Source: Helicobacter pylori (lineage in GTDB: Bacteria; Campylobacterota; Campylobacteria; Campylobacterales; Helicobacteraceae). Taken from it: a stretch of DNA of 64,000 bases. Below, piece after piece: positions 30,399 to 40,077 of this stretch. The stretch is taken from positions 124,001-188,000 of the forward strand of contig NZ_CP122954.1 in the NCBI RefSeq assembly GCF_030323545.1, read 5' to 3'. Below the pieces are notes generated by a model, which worked only from the letters and a program-made list of their open reading frames with translations, ran no database searches and was not told where the DNA came from. The position numbers and the translations under genes are program-made. Position 1 is the stretch's first letter, and every line of letters begins with the position of its first letter.

Positions 30399-32951
30399 AT
30401 GCAAGATTCATTCAAGGTTACCCCCCCCCCCCCCCAATCAGCCAAAAAATCTCACACGCTAAGTAAAGCACCCAATCATGGAGGAATAGAGCTACCCACC
30501 CACATCACAAGCCATTTAAAAAAAGAGCTTAGAGATTATCAAAAACAAGCGATACACCATTATTTAGAAAAACGACAATCCAACCCAACTCAAAAGCATT
30601 TCATGTTTGAAATGGCAACCGGTAGCGGTAAAACCTTAGTAATGGCGGGTTTGATTTTAGAATGCTACAAGCAAGGCTATCAAAACTTTATCTTTTTTGT
30701 GAACAGCACCAGCATTTTAGAAAAAACGAAACTGAATTTTACAGACAGCGTCTCATCAAAATACCTTTTTAGCGAGAATATCAATATCAATGATGAAAAC
30801 ACAGAAATTAAAAGCATCAATAATTTAAACGAGAGTCACAAAAACGCTATCAACATTTATTTCAGCACCATTCAAGGCTTGTTTTCCTTATTCACTAAAG
30901 CTAAAGAAAACGCTATCACCCTAGAGGATTTAAAAGATCAAAAATTGGTTTTTTTAGCGGATGAAGCACACCATTTAAACACAGAGACTAAAAAGAAATT
31001 AAGCGGCGCGGAATTTAGTGAAAAACGCAACTGGGAAAGCGTTGTGAAATTAGCCCTAGAACAAAATAAAGACAATTTATTGTTAGAATTTAGCGCCACT
31101 ATCCCTAATGAAAAAAGCGTTAAAGACAAATATGAAAAATTAAAGGTGATCACTTACACCTTAAAAGAATTTAGCGAGGATAAATTTTGCAAAAACATCT
31201 ACTCCCTTTCTTATGAAAATAAAGAATTAGAAACGCGCTTTTTAGGGGCATGCGTTTCAAGTTTGTATAAAGAATTATTAGCCCAACACCATAATATTGA
31301 AAACTTTAAACCATGCATTTTGTTTAAAAGCGAGAGGATTGAAGATAGCAAACAAAATCAAGAGCGCTTCAACGCTTTTTTAGACAATTTAAGCCCTTCA
31401 GATTTAGAAAATTTTTTCAATCACAGCCGCAACGCTTTTTTTAAAGACGCTAAAAACTTTTTTGACAAGCAAAATTACACCCCCAACCTTGCCGCATTCT
31501 TGCAAACGAAATTCAAAAAAAGCGTTCAGATTAACACCAATAACGAGAAAGAATTAGAAAAGGGCATGCTTTTGTTGAACTCCCTAGAAGACAGAGACAA
31601 CCCTAAAAGAGTGGTTTTTAGCGTGGACAAGCTCAATGAAGGCTGGGATGTGTTAAATTTGTTTGACATTGTCAGGCTTAAAAATAAAGCCAATCAAAAA
31701 GACACCACTAAAGAGGCCCAGCTCATAGGGCGAGGAGCGAGATACTACCCCTTTAGCTATAACGATTTCAAGCCAAACCGCATAGAGTTTTACCAACGCA
31801 AGTTTGAACTTTTTAACCCCTTAAGCACGCTAGAGAGGTTGGACTACCATGCCGTTTATGACAGCGAGTTTATCGCTCAATTAAAAAAAGATGTGGAAGA
31901 ATTAGGATTAGGGTTTATAGATGAAAATAAAGAAAAACAGACTATCCCTTTAACACCCACCAAGCGTTTCAAATGCTACTATGCGAGCAACACAAAAGAC
32001 AAAAACAAAAACCTATTCAATAAAGACTATACAGACCCTGTTGGTGTGAAACTCCAGAGTTTGCATGTCCCCTTATTTGGCTTTATTGTGCATGAAAAGA
32101 AAGTGGATTTTAAAGAAGACAATAAAGGCGATAAAATTTATTATAAGCCCGATACCTTAGGTAAGATCCCCCTAAACTATTTTTTAAAAGCCCTTAATTT
32201 AAAAAACCTGGATTTCAAAACGCTTAAAAAAGCCTTTAAAAAACATGCCTTTAACAATAAAGTGGGATTTATAGAGAGCTATATTTCTCCATTAAAAACA
32301 AACTTTCATAAAAACCAAAAGTTTGACGATAATAAAACGCTTTTAGAACTCGCTGTTCATATCATTGAAAACTTAAAAAACACGCTTTTAAAAGAGCAAG
32401 ATAAATACGAGGTGAGCGAATTAGAATTAAAAGAATTTGAAACGCATAATAAAAGCCTTAGCGCTAGCGAATTGGAAAAAGACATTCCCTCTTATGAATG
32501 GCTGCTTTTTAAAGACATGAGAAAACTAGACAGCGAGTTAGAAAGGGCTTTTTTAAATTTCATCAACGACAATAAAGAGATTTTAGACAAGAAATTCAAA
32601 GAATGGTGCGTTTTAAGGAATGACCATTTCACGGAATTAAAAGTTTTTTGCAATATAAAAGACAGCCCTTATTACGCACAAGGTTTTGAGCCGGATTTTA
32701 TCCTTTTTGCCCAAACGCATAGCGATGAATTTTTAGGCTTCACTTGTTATATGGAAGCTAAAGGCGAACATTTAGAGCCTTCTAACGCTTGGAAAAAAGA
32801 ATTTTTAGAAATGCTAGAAAACGCCGTGCTTAAAAGCCATAACAAAAAATTAGATTTAAAGGGCTTGCCGTTTTTCACGCTCAAAAATAGCGTAGTAAAT
32901 GAAAAATTTACAACCGCTTTCAATCAAATCTTTAAGGATCAAGAATGTTAA
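30399..32951 (+). CDS. Type III restriction subunit Res, C15 tract, in frame
   Basis: From ATG 30399 (AAGGGA upstream) the protein has 850 residues. A run of 15 cytosines (30421-30435) follows eight codons in and encodes Pro residues; at this length the frame is open. It is a superfamily 2 helicase: Walker A MATGSGKT, DEAH box FLADEAHHLN, motif III SAT, and motif VI QLIGRGARYYP. The C-terminal nuclease core is PDFILF ... CYMEAKG (PD-ExK). Res needs its Mod partner for ATP-dependent cleavage. It precedes mod and overlaps it by 7 bases; the usual order in other type III operons is mod first. Confidence 0.92.
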   Translation: MQDSFKVTPPPPQSAKKSHTLSKAPNHGGIELPTHITSHLKKELRDYQKQAIHHYLEKRQSNPTQKHFMFEMATGSGKTLVMAGLILECYKQGYQNFIFFVNSTSILEKTKLNFTDSVSSKYLFSENININDENTEIKSINNLNESHKNAINIYFSTIQGLFSLFTKAKENAITLEDLKDQKLVFLADEAHHLNTETKKKLSGAEFSEKRNWESVVKLALEQNKDNLLLEFSATIPNEKSVKDKYEKLKVITYTLKEFSEDKFCKNIYSLSYENKELETRFLGACVSSLYKELLAQHHNIENFKPCILFKSERIEDSKQNQERFNAFLDNLSPSDLENFFNHSRNAFFKDAKNFFDKQNYTPNLAAFLQTKFKKSVQINTNNEKELEKGMLLLNSLEDRDNPKRVVFSVDKLNEGWDVLNLFDIVRLKNKANQKDTTKEAQLIGRGARYYPFSYNDFKPNRIEFYQRKFELFNPLSTLERLDYHAVYDSEFIAQLKKDVEELGLGFIDENKEKQTIPLTPTKRFKCYYASNTKDKNKNLFNKDYTDPVGVKLQSLHVPLFGFIVHEKKVDFKEDNKGDKIYYKPDTLGKIPLNYFLKALNLKNLDFKTLKKAFKKHAFNNKVGFIESYISPLKTNFHKNQKFDDNKTLLELAVHIIENLKNTLLKEQDKYEVSELELKEFETHNKSLSASELEKDIPSYEWLLFKDMRKLDSELERAFLNFINDNKEILDKKFKEWCVLRNDHFTELKVFCNIKDSPYYAQGFEPDFILFAQTHSDEFLGFTCYMEAKGEHLEPSNAWKKEFLEMLENAVLKSHNKKLDLKGLPFFTLKNSVVNEKFTTAFNQIFKDQEC
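30421..30435 (+). repeat. C15 phase-variation tract in res
   Basis: Fifteen cytosines lie 22 bases after the ATG. With 15 (or 12, 18) the gene reads through; other lengths shift frame. It would switch restriction on and off by slippage. Confidence 0.9.
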
Positions 32952-34669
32952 ACAACCCAATAAAAACCCTACTAGATGATTTAATCAATCGTTTCACTAA
33001 AGAACGCTTAGAAACTTTAATCATACAGAATGATGAAACGCTTTTAACTTTCATGCTTGAAAACCAAAACGCCAACGACTACAAAAACGCTTTTTTTAAA
33101 ACGATCGCTAATGTGCTTGTATTCAACCAAGAAGCGTTATTAGAATGTTTGACGAAAGAATTAGTAGAAAACTCTTTCACACGATTTGCCAATAAAATAG
33201 GCTTATATTCACAAGGGCGTCCTAAAGATCATCCTATCAAATCCAGCGAACTAGTCGTTTTGAATTTCCCTTTTAAAGACAATGTTTTACTGGGCAACGC
33301 TAAAGATAACAGCTCCAAAACTAACGAGTGTTTTTACCATGAAATACTGCATAAAAAAGAAATTGATGCGCTTTTTAAACAAAAAGCGTTGTGCCGTTTT
33401 GAAATGCATGGAGAAGGCGATTTAGAAAGCGCTTTAAAAGACAAGAACACAAACTACCTTATCAAAGGCAATAACTTGATCGCTCTTCATTCTTTAAAAA
33501 AGAAATTCGCTAAGCAAGTGAAATGCATCTACATTGATCCTCCTTATAATACCGGTAATGACAGCTTTAATTACAACGATAATTTCAACCACAGCTCTTG
33601 GCTAGTGTTTATGAAAAACAGGCTTGAAGCGGCTAGGGAATTTTTAAGCGATGATGGGAGTATTTATATTAATTTAGATTATAATGAAGTGCATTATTGT
33701 AAGGTATTAATGGATGAAATTTTTAAACGAGAAAATTTCAGAAGTGAAATTATATGGAGAATGGGGTTTTTATCGGGCTACAAAACGGCTGCAAAAAAAT
33801 ATATAAGAAACCACGATACAATTTTGTTTTATTCTAAAAGTGATAATTATCTTTTTAATAAGACTTATATAGAAAATAAAGATTTTTTACCGCTATTAAC
33901 AAAAAATGAAGTGCAAAATGCTTTTAAAAAATTTTCTTTTCCACAAGAAAAAGTAGATGATTTTTTAACTTTTATAAATCATGAAAATAGAGGTGAAAAA
34001 TATCCATTAGAAGATACATGGAATAGTAATAAGTGGGATAAATTAAATTCAATTGCTATTGATAGTTCAGTTTCAAGAGTTGATGAAACTATAGCAATTG
34101 ATGATGAAAATTTTAAAGGTCAAAAACCAGAAAGTTTAATTCAAAGAATTTTAGAGGTTTCTACTAACGAAAACGACCTCGTGTTAGATTTTTTTGCCGG
34201 GAGCGGGACGACTTGCGCGGTGGCGCACAAAATGAAACGCCGCTACATTGGAATCGAGCAAATGGACTATATAGAAACGATCACCAAAGAAAGGTTGAAA
34301 AAAGTCATAGAGGGCGAGCAAGGGGGCATTTCTAAAAAATGCGGTTTTAAAGGGGGCGGGAGTTTTGTCTATGCTGAATTGAAAGAAGTGAATTTAGAAA
34401 TTAAAAAACAAATCCTTAACGCTAACAGCAAGAGCGAATGCCTAAAAATCTTTAACGATCTTAATGAGCGTTTTTTAAAACGCACCGATTGCAAGATTGA
34501 TGAAATCCATAGCGAAGAGTTCCACAATTTAGATTTAAACGAGCAAAAAAGGATTTATTGCGCTTGTTTAGACTCTAACGAAGACTATTTAAACTTGGGC
34601 GATATTGACGAAGACGCATGGGAGATAGATGATAGCACTAAAAAATACAATGAAATTTTTTATTCTTAA
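32945..34669 (+). CDS. Type III DNA adenine methyltransferase Mod
   Basis: This 574-residue beta-class methyltransferase has motif IV DPPYNTGND (about residues 198-206) ahead of the SAM motif DFFAGSGTT (about 417-425). The target-recognition domain lies between them. Mod carries sequence recognition for both methylation and restriction. Bases about 33690-34150, encoding the recognition domain, are clearly more AT-rich and use different codons than the conserved flanks, suggesting domain exchange. It overlaps res by 7 bases. No repeat tract is present in mod itself. Confidence 0.92.
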   Translation: MLNNPIKTLLDDLINRFTKERLETLIIQNDETLLTFMLENQNANDYKNAFFKTIANVLVFNQEALLECLTKELVENSFTRFANKIGLYSQGRPKDHPIKSSELVVLNFPFKDNVLLGNAKDNSSKTNECFYHEILHKKEIDALFKQKALCRFEMHGEGDLESALKDKNTNYLIKGNNLIALHSLKKKFAKQVKCIYIDPPYNTGNDSFNYNDNFNHSSWLVFMKNRLEAAREFLSDDGSIYINLDYNEVHYCKVLMDEIFKRENFRSEIIWRMGFLSGYKTAAKKYIRNHDTILFYSKSDNYLFNKTYIENKDFLPLLTKNEVQNAFKKFSFPQEKVDDFLTFINHENRGEKYPLEDTWNSNKWDKLNSIAIDSSVSRVDETIAIDDENFKGQKPESLIQRILEVSTNENDLVLDFFAGSGTTCAVAHKMKRRYIGIEQMDYIETITKERLKKVIEGEQGGISKKCGFKGGGSFVYAELKEVNLEIKKQILNANSKSECLKIFNDLNERFLKRTDCKIDEIHSEEFHNLDLNEQKRIYCACLDSNEDYLNLGDIDEDAWEIDDSTKKYNEIFYS

Positions 34670-34948
34670 GTTTGATCGTTCAATGCACTCCGCTTAACGC
34701 ATCAAAACGCTACGCCTATTTAGTGGGCAAAAATAAACAATATAGAATAAACAATGTCGTTTAAAAGCTAGAGGAATTTAAAACGCTTGGGCTAAAAAAT
34801 TTTTAGCTCTGCTTGACATAAGGATAACTAATCCGCTAGCAGTAAGCATCCGCTCGCTATAAACTCGCTATAAAATAAAAAAGATCATTAAAAATAAACG
34901 ATTAAAAATATTGTTGTAGTATTCAAGCCAACCAACAAGGAGCAAAAC
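34670..34948. other. Intergenic mod to nuclease
   Basis: No gene with a start is seen. The first 90 bases hold a short open frame without a start codon (ending at about 34765), possibly a gene remnant. A 5' region with AAGGAG precedes the nuclease gene. Confidence 0.35.
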
Positions 34949-35812
34949 ATGAAAACCTTTAAAAACCTGCTCTGTTTTAGCTTGATCGCTATGAGTTGGC
35001 TCCAAGCGGACATGCTGGATAATTTCACTAAGGCCATTAACAGCTACACCGCTAAAAAGCTTAATGAAATCAAGGATCAAGTCAATAGCGCTAACCCCGC
35101 TAAAAATCACAATCCCATTCATAACGCTAATGGCATGATCATTAACATTGATTGTAAAGTCTTAAAAAATAACTTTTATTCGGTGTGTTATTCTAGCGAG
35201 TTAAAAAACCCTATTTATGGCGTAAGTGTGTTGTTTGGGGATTTAGTGGATAAAAATAATATTGAGAAACGCTATGAGTTTAGAACGGACACACGATTAT
35301 CCCAATACCAACAAGCCACGACACAAGATTACACCAGAAGCGGTTTTGATAGGGGGCATTTTGTGGCGAATGACGCTTCTTTTGATTTTGCGTCTAACCC
35401 TTTAAGAGAGACTTACAGAATGACTAATATCACCCCTGAAGCCAAAAACACCAACAGGCATTCTGTTTTATTAGTGGAAAAAGAGGGCCGTAATTTGGCT
35501 AGGAAATACCATCAAGTTTTAGTAGAAGAACTCACCATCATCAAACAAGGTTATAGGACTTTTAGCTCTAAAAATATCGCTATTCCTAGCGGATTTTGGT
35601 ACCACTATGATGTAAGTCTAACGGATAGCTATGAAAACGCTAAAAGCGAATGTTTTTATATCCCTAATGACAACCAAAAATATCCCTTACAAGAAATGAG
35701 AAGAGATTGTAAAGAATATGAGCGCATTGAAAAGCAAGTGGTTTTTAAGAACAATAAAAACACTGAGTTGAATGAATTGCCTAAGTATTTTAACAACGCT
35801 AAGAAATATTAA
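34949..35812 (+). CDS. Secreted DNA/RNA non-specific endonuclease (NUC family)
   Basis: This 287-residue protein starts with a Sec signal peptide (MKTFKNLLCFSLIAMSWLQA). It contains the beta-beta-alpha-metal nuclease motif DRGH at about residues 134-137, followed by the conserved TNITPEAKNTNR segment with the metal-binding Asn. The family degrades DNA and RNA without sequence preference. In H. pylori such a protein would act in the periplasm or outside the cell, possibly in nucleotide scavenging. AAGGAG lies upstream of the ATG. It is a single gene between the R-M system and the convergent tyrA. Confidence 0.9.
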   Translation: MKTFKNLLCFSLIAMSWLQADMLDNFTKAINSYTAKKLNEIKDQVNSANPAKNHNPIHNANGMIINIDCKVLKNNFYSVCYSSELKNPIYGVSVLFGDLVDKNNIEKRYEFRTDTRLSQYQQATTQDYTRSGFDRGHFVANDASFDFASNPLRETYRMTNITPEAKNTNRHSVLLVEKEGRNLARKYHQVLVEELTIIKQGYRTFSSKNIAIPSGFWYHYDVSLTDSYENAKSECFYIPNDNQKYPLQEMRRDCKEYERIEKQVVFKNNKNTELNELPKYFNNAKKY

Positions 35813-35828
35813 AACCGCCAATGCCCGT

Positions 35829-35846
35829 AAAAACACCGGTGTTTTT
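35829..35846 (+). terminator. Perfect palindrome after nuclease gene
   Basis: AAAAACACCGGTGTTTTT is an 18-base perfect palindrome located 16 bases after the nuclease stop. With a small loop it would form an A/U-flanked stem acting as a bidirectional terminator. Confidence 0.5.
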
Positions 35847-36017
35847 GATAAAAAAGTTTAAGAAATCAAATTCCTAAATGGCTAAAATTGGTTTTTTGTT
35901 GGAAGCAATAAGGGTTTCATGGTGTTGGAGAAATGGGATAAAAATGATTATTACCTGCTTCTCGCAACTCTAAAAACAACAATATGCAAATTTTAAATTA
36001 TTCTACATCATTTTACT

Positions 36018-36845
36018 TTACATGAACTCCTGGAGTTTGTTCGCTTGCGCCATCCATTCTGCAAGGCTTTCATAATCGTTGTTTTCTATCCAAGCCTTAG
36101 CTTGCGCGATTTCTTTTTCGCATTTTTTAATCGCTTCTAAGACATTGTCTCGGTTTTGTTTGAAAATATCTTTCCACATTAAAGGCGAGCTTTTAGACAA
36201 ACGGCTCATATCCCTAAAACCCCCACCCGCTAAAGACAGAATCATCTCTGGGTCATTTTGCTTTAAAACGCTATTGGCTAGAGCGTAGCTCAAAACATGG
36301 GGTAAATGGCTGATATAAGCCACATGGGTGTCATGCTCGCTAGATTTCATTTTAATCAAGCGCGCTTTAACGCCTAAAAAGATTTCTTTAGCGATCTCTA
36401 CTTGCTCAGCCCCTGAATCTTCTAAATCGCACAATATCACCAGAGCGTTTTCATACAGCCCCTTAACGCTCGCTTTAGGGCCATAAAACTCTGTCCCGCA
36501 CATGGGGTGCGCGGCGATGAAATTCTTACGAATACTTTTAGGGATATTATGAATGATTTGCGCTTTAGTGCCCCCTAAATCAATGATCGTTGCGCTTTTT
36601 TTAACGGAAGTCATTTTTTTCAAACATTCAATGATGCCCTCAACCGGAATGGCCAGAAAAATCACATCGCATTCTAAAATCTTTTCAAATTCCACGCATT
36701 CATCTACAAGCCCCAAAGTCAAAGCCAATTTAGCATGCAAAGCGTTATGATCATAGCCTATAACGCTTTTAAAACGCCCCCATTCTTGTAAGGCCAACCC
36801 TAAACTCCCCCCCATAAGCCCTAAACCAATAATGCCTGCTTTCAT
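36018..36845 (-). CDS. tyrA: Prephenate dehydrogenase
   Basis: This 275-residue protein has the NAD-binding motif GLGLMGGSLG at residues 7-16. The prephenate-binding region includes AAHPMCGTEFYGPKAS and the segment HDTHVAYISHLPHVLSYALA. It oxidises prephenate to 4-hydroxyphenylpyruvate for tyrosine synthesis. It has no fused chorismate mutase or ACT domain. The ATG lies 8 bases after the lon stop, so it is the distal gene of a lon-tyrA unit. Confidence 0.95.
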   Translation of the reverse strand: MKAGIIGLGLMGGSLGLALQEWGRFKSVIGYDHNALHAKLALTLGLVDECVEFEKILECDVIFLAIPVEGIIECLKKMTSVKKSATIIDLGGTKAQIIHNIPKSIRKNFIAAHPMCGTEFYGPKASVKGLYENALVILCDLEDSGAEQVEIAKEIFLGVKARLIKMKSSEHDTHVAYISHLPHVLSYALANSVLKQNDPEMILSLAGGGFRDMSRLSKSSPLMWKDIFKQNRDNVLEAIKKCEKEIAQAKAWIENNDYESLAEWMAQANKLQEFM

Positions 36846-36853
36846 GCCAAATT

Positions 36854-39334
36854 TTAAAGCAAAGTTCTTTCCAACACTTCAGCGATGTTTTTCACCGCAA
36901 CGATGTTTAAATTCTCCCGCACTTCAGCAGGGATTTCATCTAAATCCCTTTCGTAATTTTTGACAGGAACAAGAGCGGTTTTAATGCCGGCTTTAAAAGC
37001 AGCGATCAATTTTTCTTTCAACCCCCCTATGGGTAAAACTTCCCCGCTCAAAGTCAATTCGCCCGTCATTGCCACTTCGCTCCTTGTAGCCCTGTCGCAC
37101 AAAATGCTCGCCATCACGCTCGCCATAGCGATCCCAGCGCTCGGGCCGTCTTTAGGCGTAGCCCCCTCAGGGACATGCAAATGCAGATCATAAGCGTTAT
37201 AAACTTTCAGCGCTTTTTTCTTTTTCTTACCCTCCGTATCTTTAGGGGTTTCGCTAGGGATTTTAGGCGCTTTTAAGGTTTCGTTATCCAACAAGACTTT
37301 GACAACAGAAAAGGCAATAATGGCGGATTCTTTCATCACATCGCCTAAGCTCCCAGTGAGTTTCAATTCCCCCTTGCCTCTAATCTTAAGCGCTTCAATT
37401 TTAAGCACATCACCGCCTACTGGAGTCCATGCCAAACCATTGACGATACCGATTTTATTTTCTTCATCTATGGGGTCAATTTCAAACACCATGCGTTCTA
37501 AATACTCTTTAAGGTTGTTAGGCGTGATAGAGACGCAGAAATCTTTGTTTCCACCTCTCTTTTCGCTTTTTTGATCCTCGCCTTTTTTGGTTCGCCCTTT
37601 TTTGTGCGGGTTATCTTCTAGGCATTTTAAAGCCACTTTACGCATAATCGTTGCGATTTGTCTTCGTAAATCCCTAACGCCCGCTTCTCTGGTGTATTTT
37701 TCAATAATGAGTTTCAAACACTCATGGCTAATATCCACTTCGCTAGGCTTTAAGGCGTGCTTTTCTAATTCCTGGGGGATGAGATAGTTTTTAGCGATTT
37801 CTTCTTTTTCATTAGGCGTGTAGCTGGACACGCTGATAAATTCCATTCTGTCTCTTAAAGGGGCTGGGATCCTGTCAATATTGTTAGCGGTAGCGATAAA
37901 AATCACTTGCGATAAATCAATGCTAAAATTCGCGTAATGATCCCTAAAAGCGCTATTTTGCTCAGGGTCTAAAATCTCTAATAAAGCGCTTGCTGGATCG
38001 CCCCTAACGCTCCTATCCACCTTATCAATTTCATCTAAAACCATGACCGGATTCATCTTTTTGGCTTCAATAAGCCCTTGGACAATGCGCCCGGGCATTG
38101 AGCCTATATAAGTGCGTCTGTGCCCTCTTAATTCATTCACATCTTCTAAGCCCCCCAAAGCGATCCGAACTAAAGGGCGCTCTATCGCTTTAGCAATGGA
38201 ATTAGCCAAGCTTGTTTTACCCACGCCAGGAGGCCCATAAAAGCATAAAATCGTGCCCTTAGTTTTGTCTTTTTTTTCTGGCTTTTTCTTGCGGCGCATT
38301 TCTAAAAGCTGCATGGTGGCAAAGTATTCTACAATACGCTCTTTAGGCCTTTTTAAGGAATAATGATCCTTGTCTAGTTGTTCTCTCACATGCTTGATGT
38401 CAAGCGCTTTTTTCCCGTATTGCCCAAAAGGCACATCCAGCATGGTTTCAATATAATTTTGCAAAGTCGCGCTATCAGAGCTGTCCGCATGGGTTCGGCT
38501 CAGTCGGTCAATTTGCTTTTTAATCTCCTTAAACGCTTCTTCTTTTAAAAAAGGCTTGATGCTTTCTAGTTTTTGGTAGTATTGGTTTAAATCTTCATCT
38601 CGCTGTTTGTCTGTGCCAAGCTCTTTTTGGATTTGTTTGAGCTGCTCTTTTAAGAAATATTCCTTATTGGTTTGCTCCATTTTTTGATGGACTTTGGATT
38701 TGATTTCTTTTTGGAGTTTTTGGGTTTTAGTTTCTTCTATCACAATATCAATCAAATCCAACAAGCGCTGTTCGGTGTTGTTGTTGGCAAAAAGAGAATA
38801 CGCTTGATCTCTTTTTAAATGCAAGGCCGCTGCGATTAAATCAGCGATGCGGTTAGGATCGTCATTGTCTTCTAAAGCCTTGATCAAATCCGGAGGAAAG
38901 AGTGAGCTGACATTGGCTAGAGTGATCACTTTTTCTTTTAAGACTTCCACGATAGCTTGAATGTTTTCTTTATCGTATTCTAAATATTCAATAGGGCTTA
39001 TTTGAGCTTCTAAAAAGCCTTGCTCGTTTTCTTTAGCAGGCTCTAAAATACGCCCCTTAGCGATGCCATTAAAGAGCAATTTCACGCGCCCATTAGGCAT
39101 GTTGGCTTCACGCATAATAGATCCAATCACCCCCACATCATAATAAGGGGATTCATTATCATTCAATTTGTCTTTTTGGCATGCAATAAAGACTAATGAT
39201 TTATTGTTTTTAGCGTAAGCTACCGCCTTAATGCTCGCATTATTTTGCAAAAAAATAGGGGCTATCATAAAGGGGTATAAAAAAGTGTCTTCTTCTACCA
39301 ATAAAGGCAGAATTTTAGGAAAATCTTCAGTCAT
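36854..39334 (-). CDS. lon: ATP-dependent protease Lon
   Basis: This 826-residue Lon protease has an N-terminal substrate domain, AAA Walker A GPPGVGKTS (about residues 362-370), Walker B VMVLDEID, and a serine-lysine protease domain. That domain has PKDGPSAG with the catalytic serine near 731 and GGLKEKL with the lysine near 773. It degrades damaged and regulatory proteins in the cytoplasm. Two Lys-rich insertions occur in the C-terminal half (around residues 575-595 and 700-715). bamD is upstream (40-base gap) and tyrA downstream. Confidence 0.97.
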   Translation of the reverse strand: MTEDFPKILPLLVEEDTFLYPFMIAPIFLQNNASIKAVAYAKNNKSLVFIACQKDKLNDNESPYYDVGVIGSIMREANMPNGRVKLLFNGIAKGRILEPAKENEQGFLEAQISPIEYLEYDKENIQAIVEVLKEKVITLANVSSLFPPDLIKALEDNDDPNRIADLIAAALHLKRDQAYSLFANNNTEQRLLDLIDIVIEETKTQKLQKEIKSKVHQKMEQTNKEYFLKEQLKQIQKELGTDKQRDEDLNQYYQKLESIKPFLKEEAFKEIKKQIDRLSRTHADSSDSATLQNYIETMLDVPFGQYGKKALDIKHVREQLDKDHYSLKRPKERIVEYFATMQLLEMRRKKKPEKKDKTKGTILCFYGPPGVGKTSLANSIAKAIERPLVRIALGGLEDVNELRGHRRTYIGSMPGRIVQGLIEAKKMNPVMVLDEIDKVDRSVRGDPASALLEILDPEQNSAFRDHYANFSIDLSQVIFIATANNIDRIPAPLRDRMEFISVSSYTPNEKEEIAKNYLIPQELEKHALKPSEVDISHECLKLIIEKYTREAGVRDLRRQIATIMRKVALKCLEDNPHKKGRTKKGEDQKSEKRGGNKDFCVSITPNNLKEYLERMVFEIDPIDEENKIGIVNGLAWTPVGGDVLKIEALKIRGKGELKLTGSLGDVMKESAIIAFSVVKVLLDNETLKAPKIPSETPKDTEGKKKKKALKVYNAYDLHLHVPEGATPKDGPSAGIAMASVMASILCDRATRSEVAMTGELTLSGEVLPIGGLKEKLIAAFKAGIKTALVPVKNYERDLDEIPAEVRENLNIVAVKNIAEVLERTLL

Positions 39335-39374
39335 TTTTCATCTCTCTGTTATAATTTGCATGGTTTGAAATATC

Positions 39375-40037
39375 CTACCAATCAAAGATTAACACATACC
39401 AAGGCATGTGCGATGGTTTGGGTTTAGTCTCTTTCTCTAAAGTCTCATCTATTCTTTCTAAATAGCGTTTCACGCCCTCAGGCTTGTGGCGTTTTTTATA
39501 GACATTTGCGATCGCGCGATTGAGCTCGTTTTGCCCTAAAATGAATTTGATTTGCATGTATTCTACATAGGGGCGGTAACGGCTGTTGGGGTATTTTTCT
39601 ATAAATTCGCCTAAACTCACAATAGCATTAGAGATAAATTCCTGGTCTTTAGAATGGTTTTTGAAAGCGTAATAATGCGATTGCAATTTTAAAAAGGTCA
39701 AATAATCCACATTGTCTTTCGTCCCAAAGCGTTTGATGTATTCATCAAAGTAAAAAGACGCCAAAACATACTCTTTCTTTTTCATGTGCGCTTGCCCTAA
39801 AGCTAGCATCGCTTCTGGGACAAGGGGGGAATTGATGTGTTCGCTCTGTAAAGAAGAATAGTAATTGTCCGCTGTTTCTAAATTGGCAAAAAGGATTTCT
39901 CTCAAAATCCCTTGATACCAAAAGATCGCCGGTCTGTTGTATTCGTCTTTTTTTTTCTTTTTGTTCGCGCAACCGGTGCCTATAACAATGATTGCCATTG
40001 TGATAAAAAGGAAAGTTTTAAAATGTTTTAAACGCAT
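39375..40037 (-). CDS. bamD: Outer-membrane assembly lipoprotein BamD (ComL)
   Basis: From ATG 40037 the protein has 220 residues with a lipoprotein signal (MRLKHFKTFLFITMAIIVIG ending TGC, lipid-modified Cys23). TPR-like helices follow (MLALGQAHMKKKEYVLAS, FIEKYPNSRYRPYVEYM). BamD is the essential partner of BamA in inserting outer-membrane proteins. A longer reading from GTG 40106 would bury the signal peptide and overlap a separate small gene, so the ATG is preferred. It is co-directional with lon. Confidence 0.92.
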   Translation of the reverse strand: MRLKHFKTFLFITMAIIVIGTGCANKKKKKDEYNRPAIFWYQGILREILFANLETADNYYSSLQSEHINSPLVPEAMLALGQAHMKKKEYVLASFYFDEYIKRFGTKDNVDYLTFLKLQSHYYAFKNHSKDQEFISNAIVSLGEFIEKYPNSRYRPYVEYMQIKFILGQNELNRAIANVYKKRHKPEGVKRYLERIDETLEKETKPKPSHMPWYVLIFDW

Positions 40038-40077
40038 GCCACCTGTCTTATAAAATTGAATTTTTGAATAATCATGG

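Noticed and set aside
34671-34765. Short open frame after the first mod gene
   Set aside because: It has no start codon of its own and no recognised family; may be a gene tail but cannot be supported.
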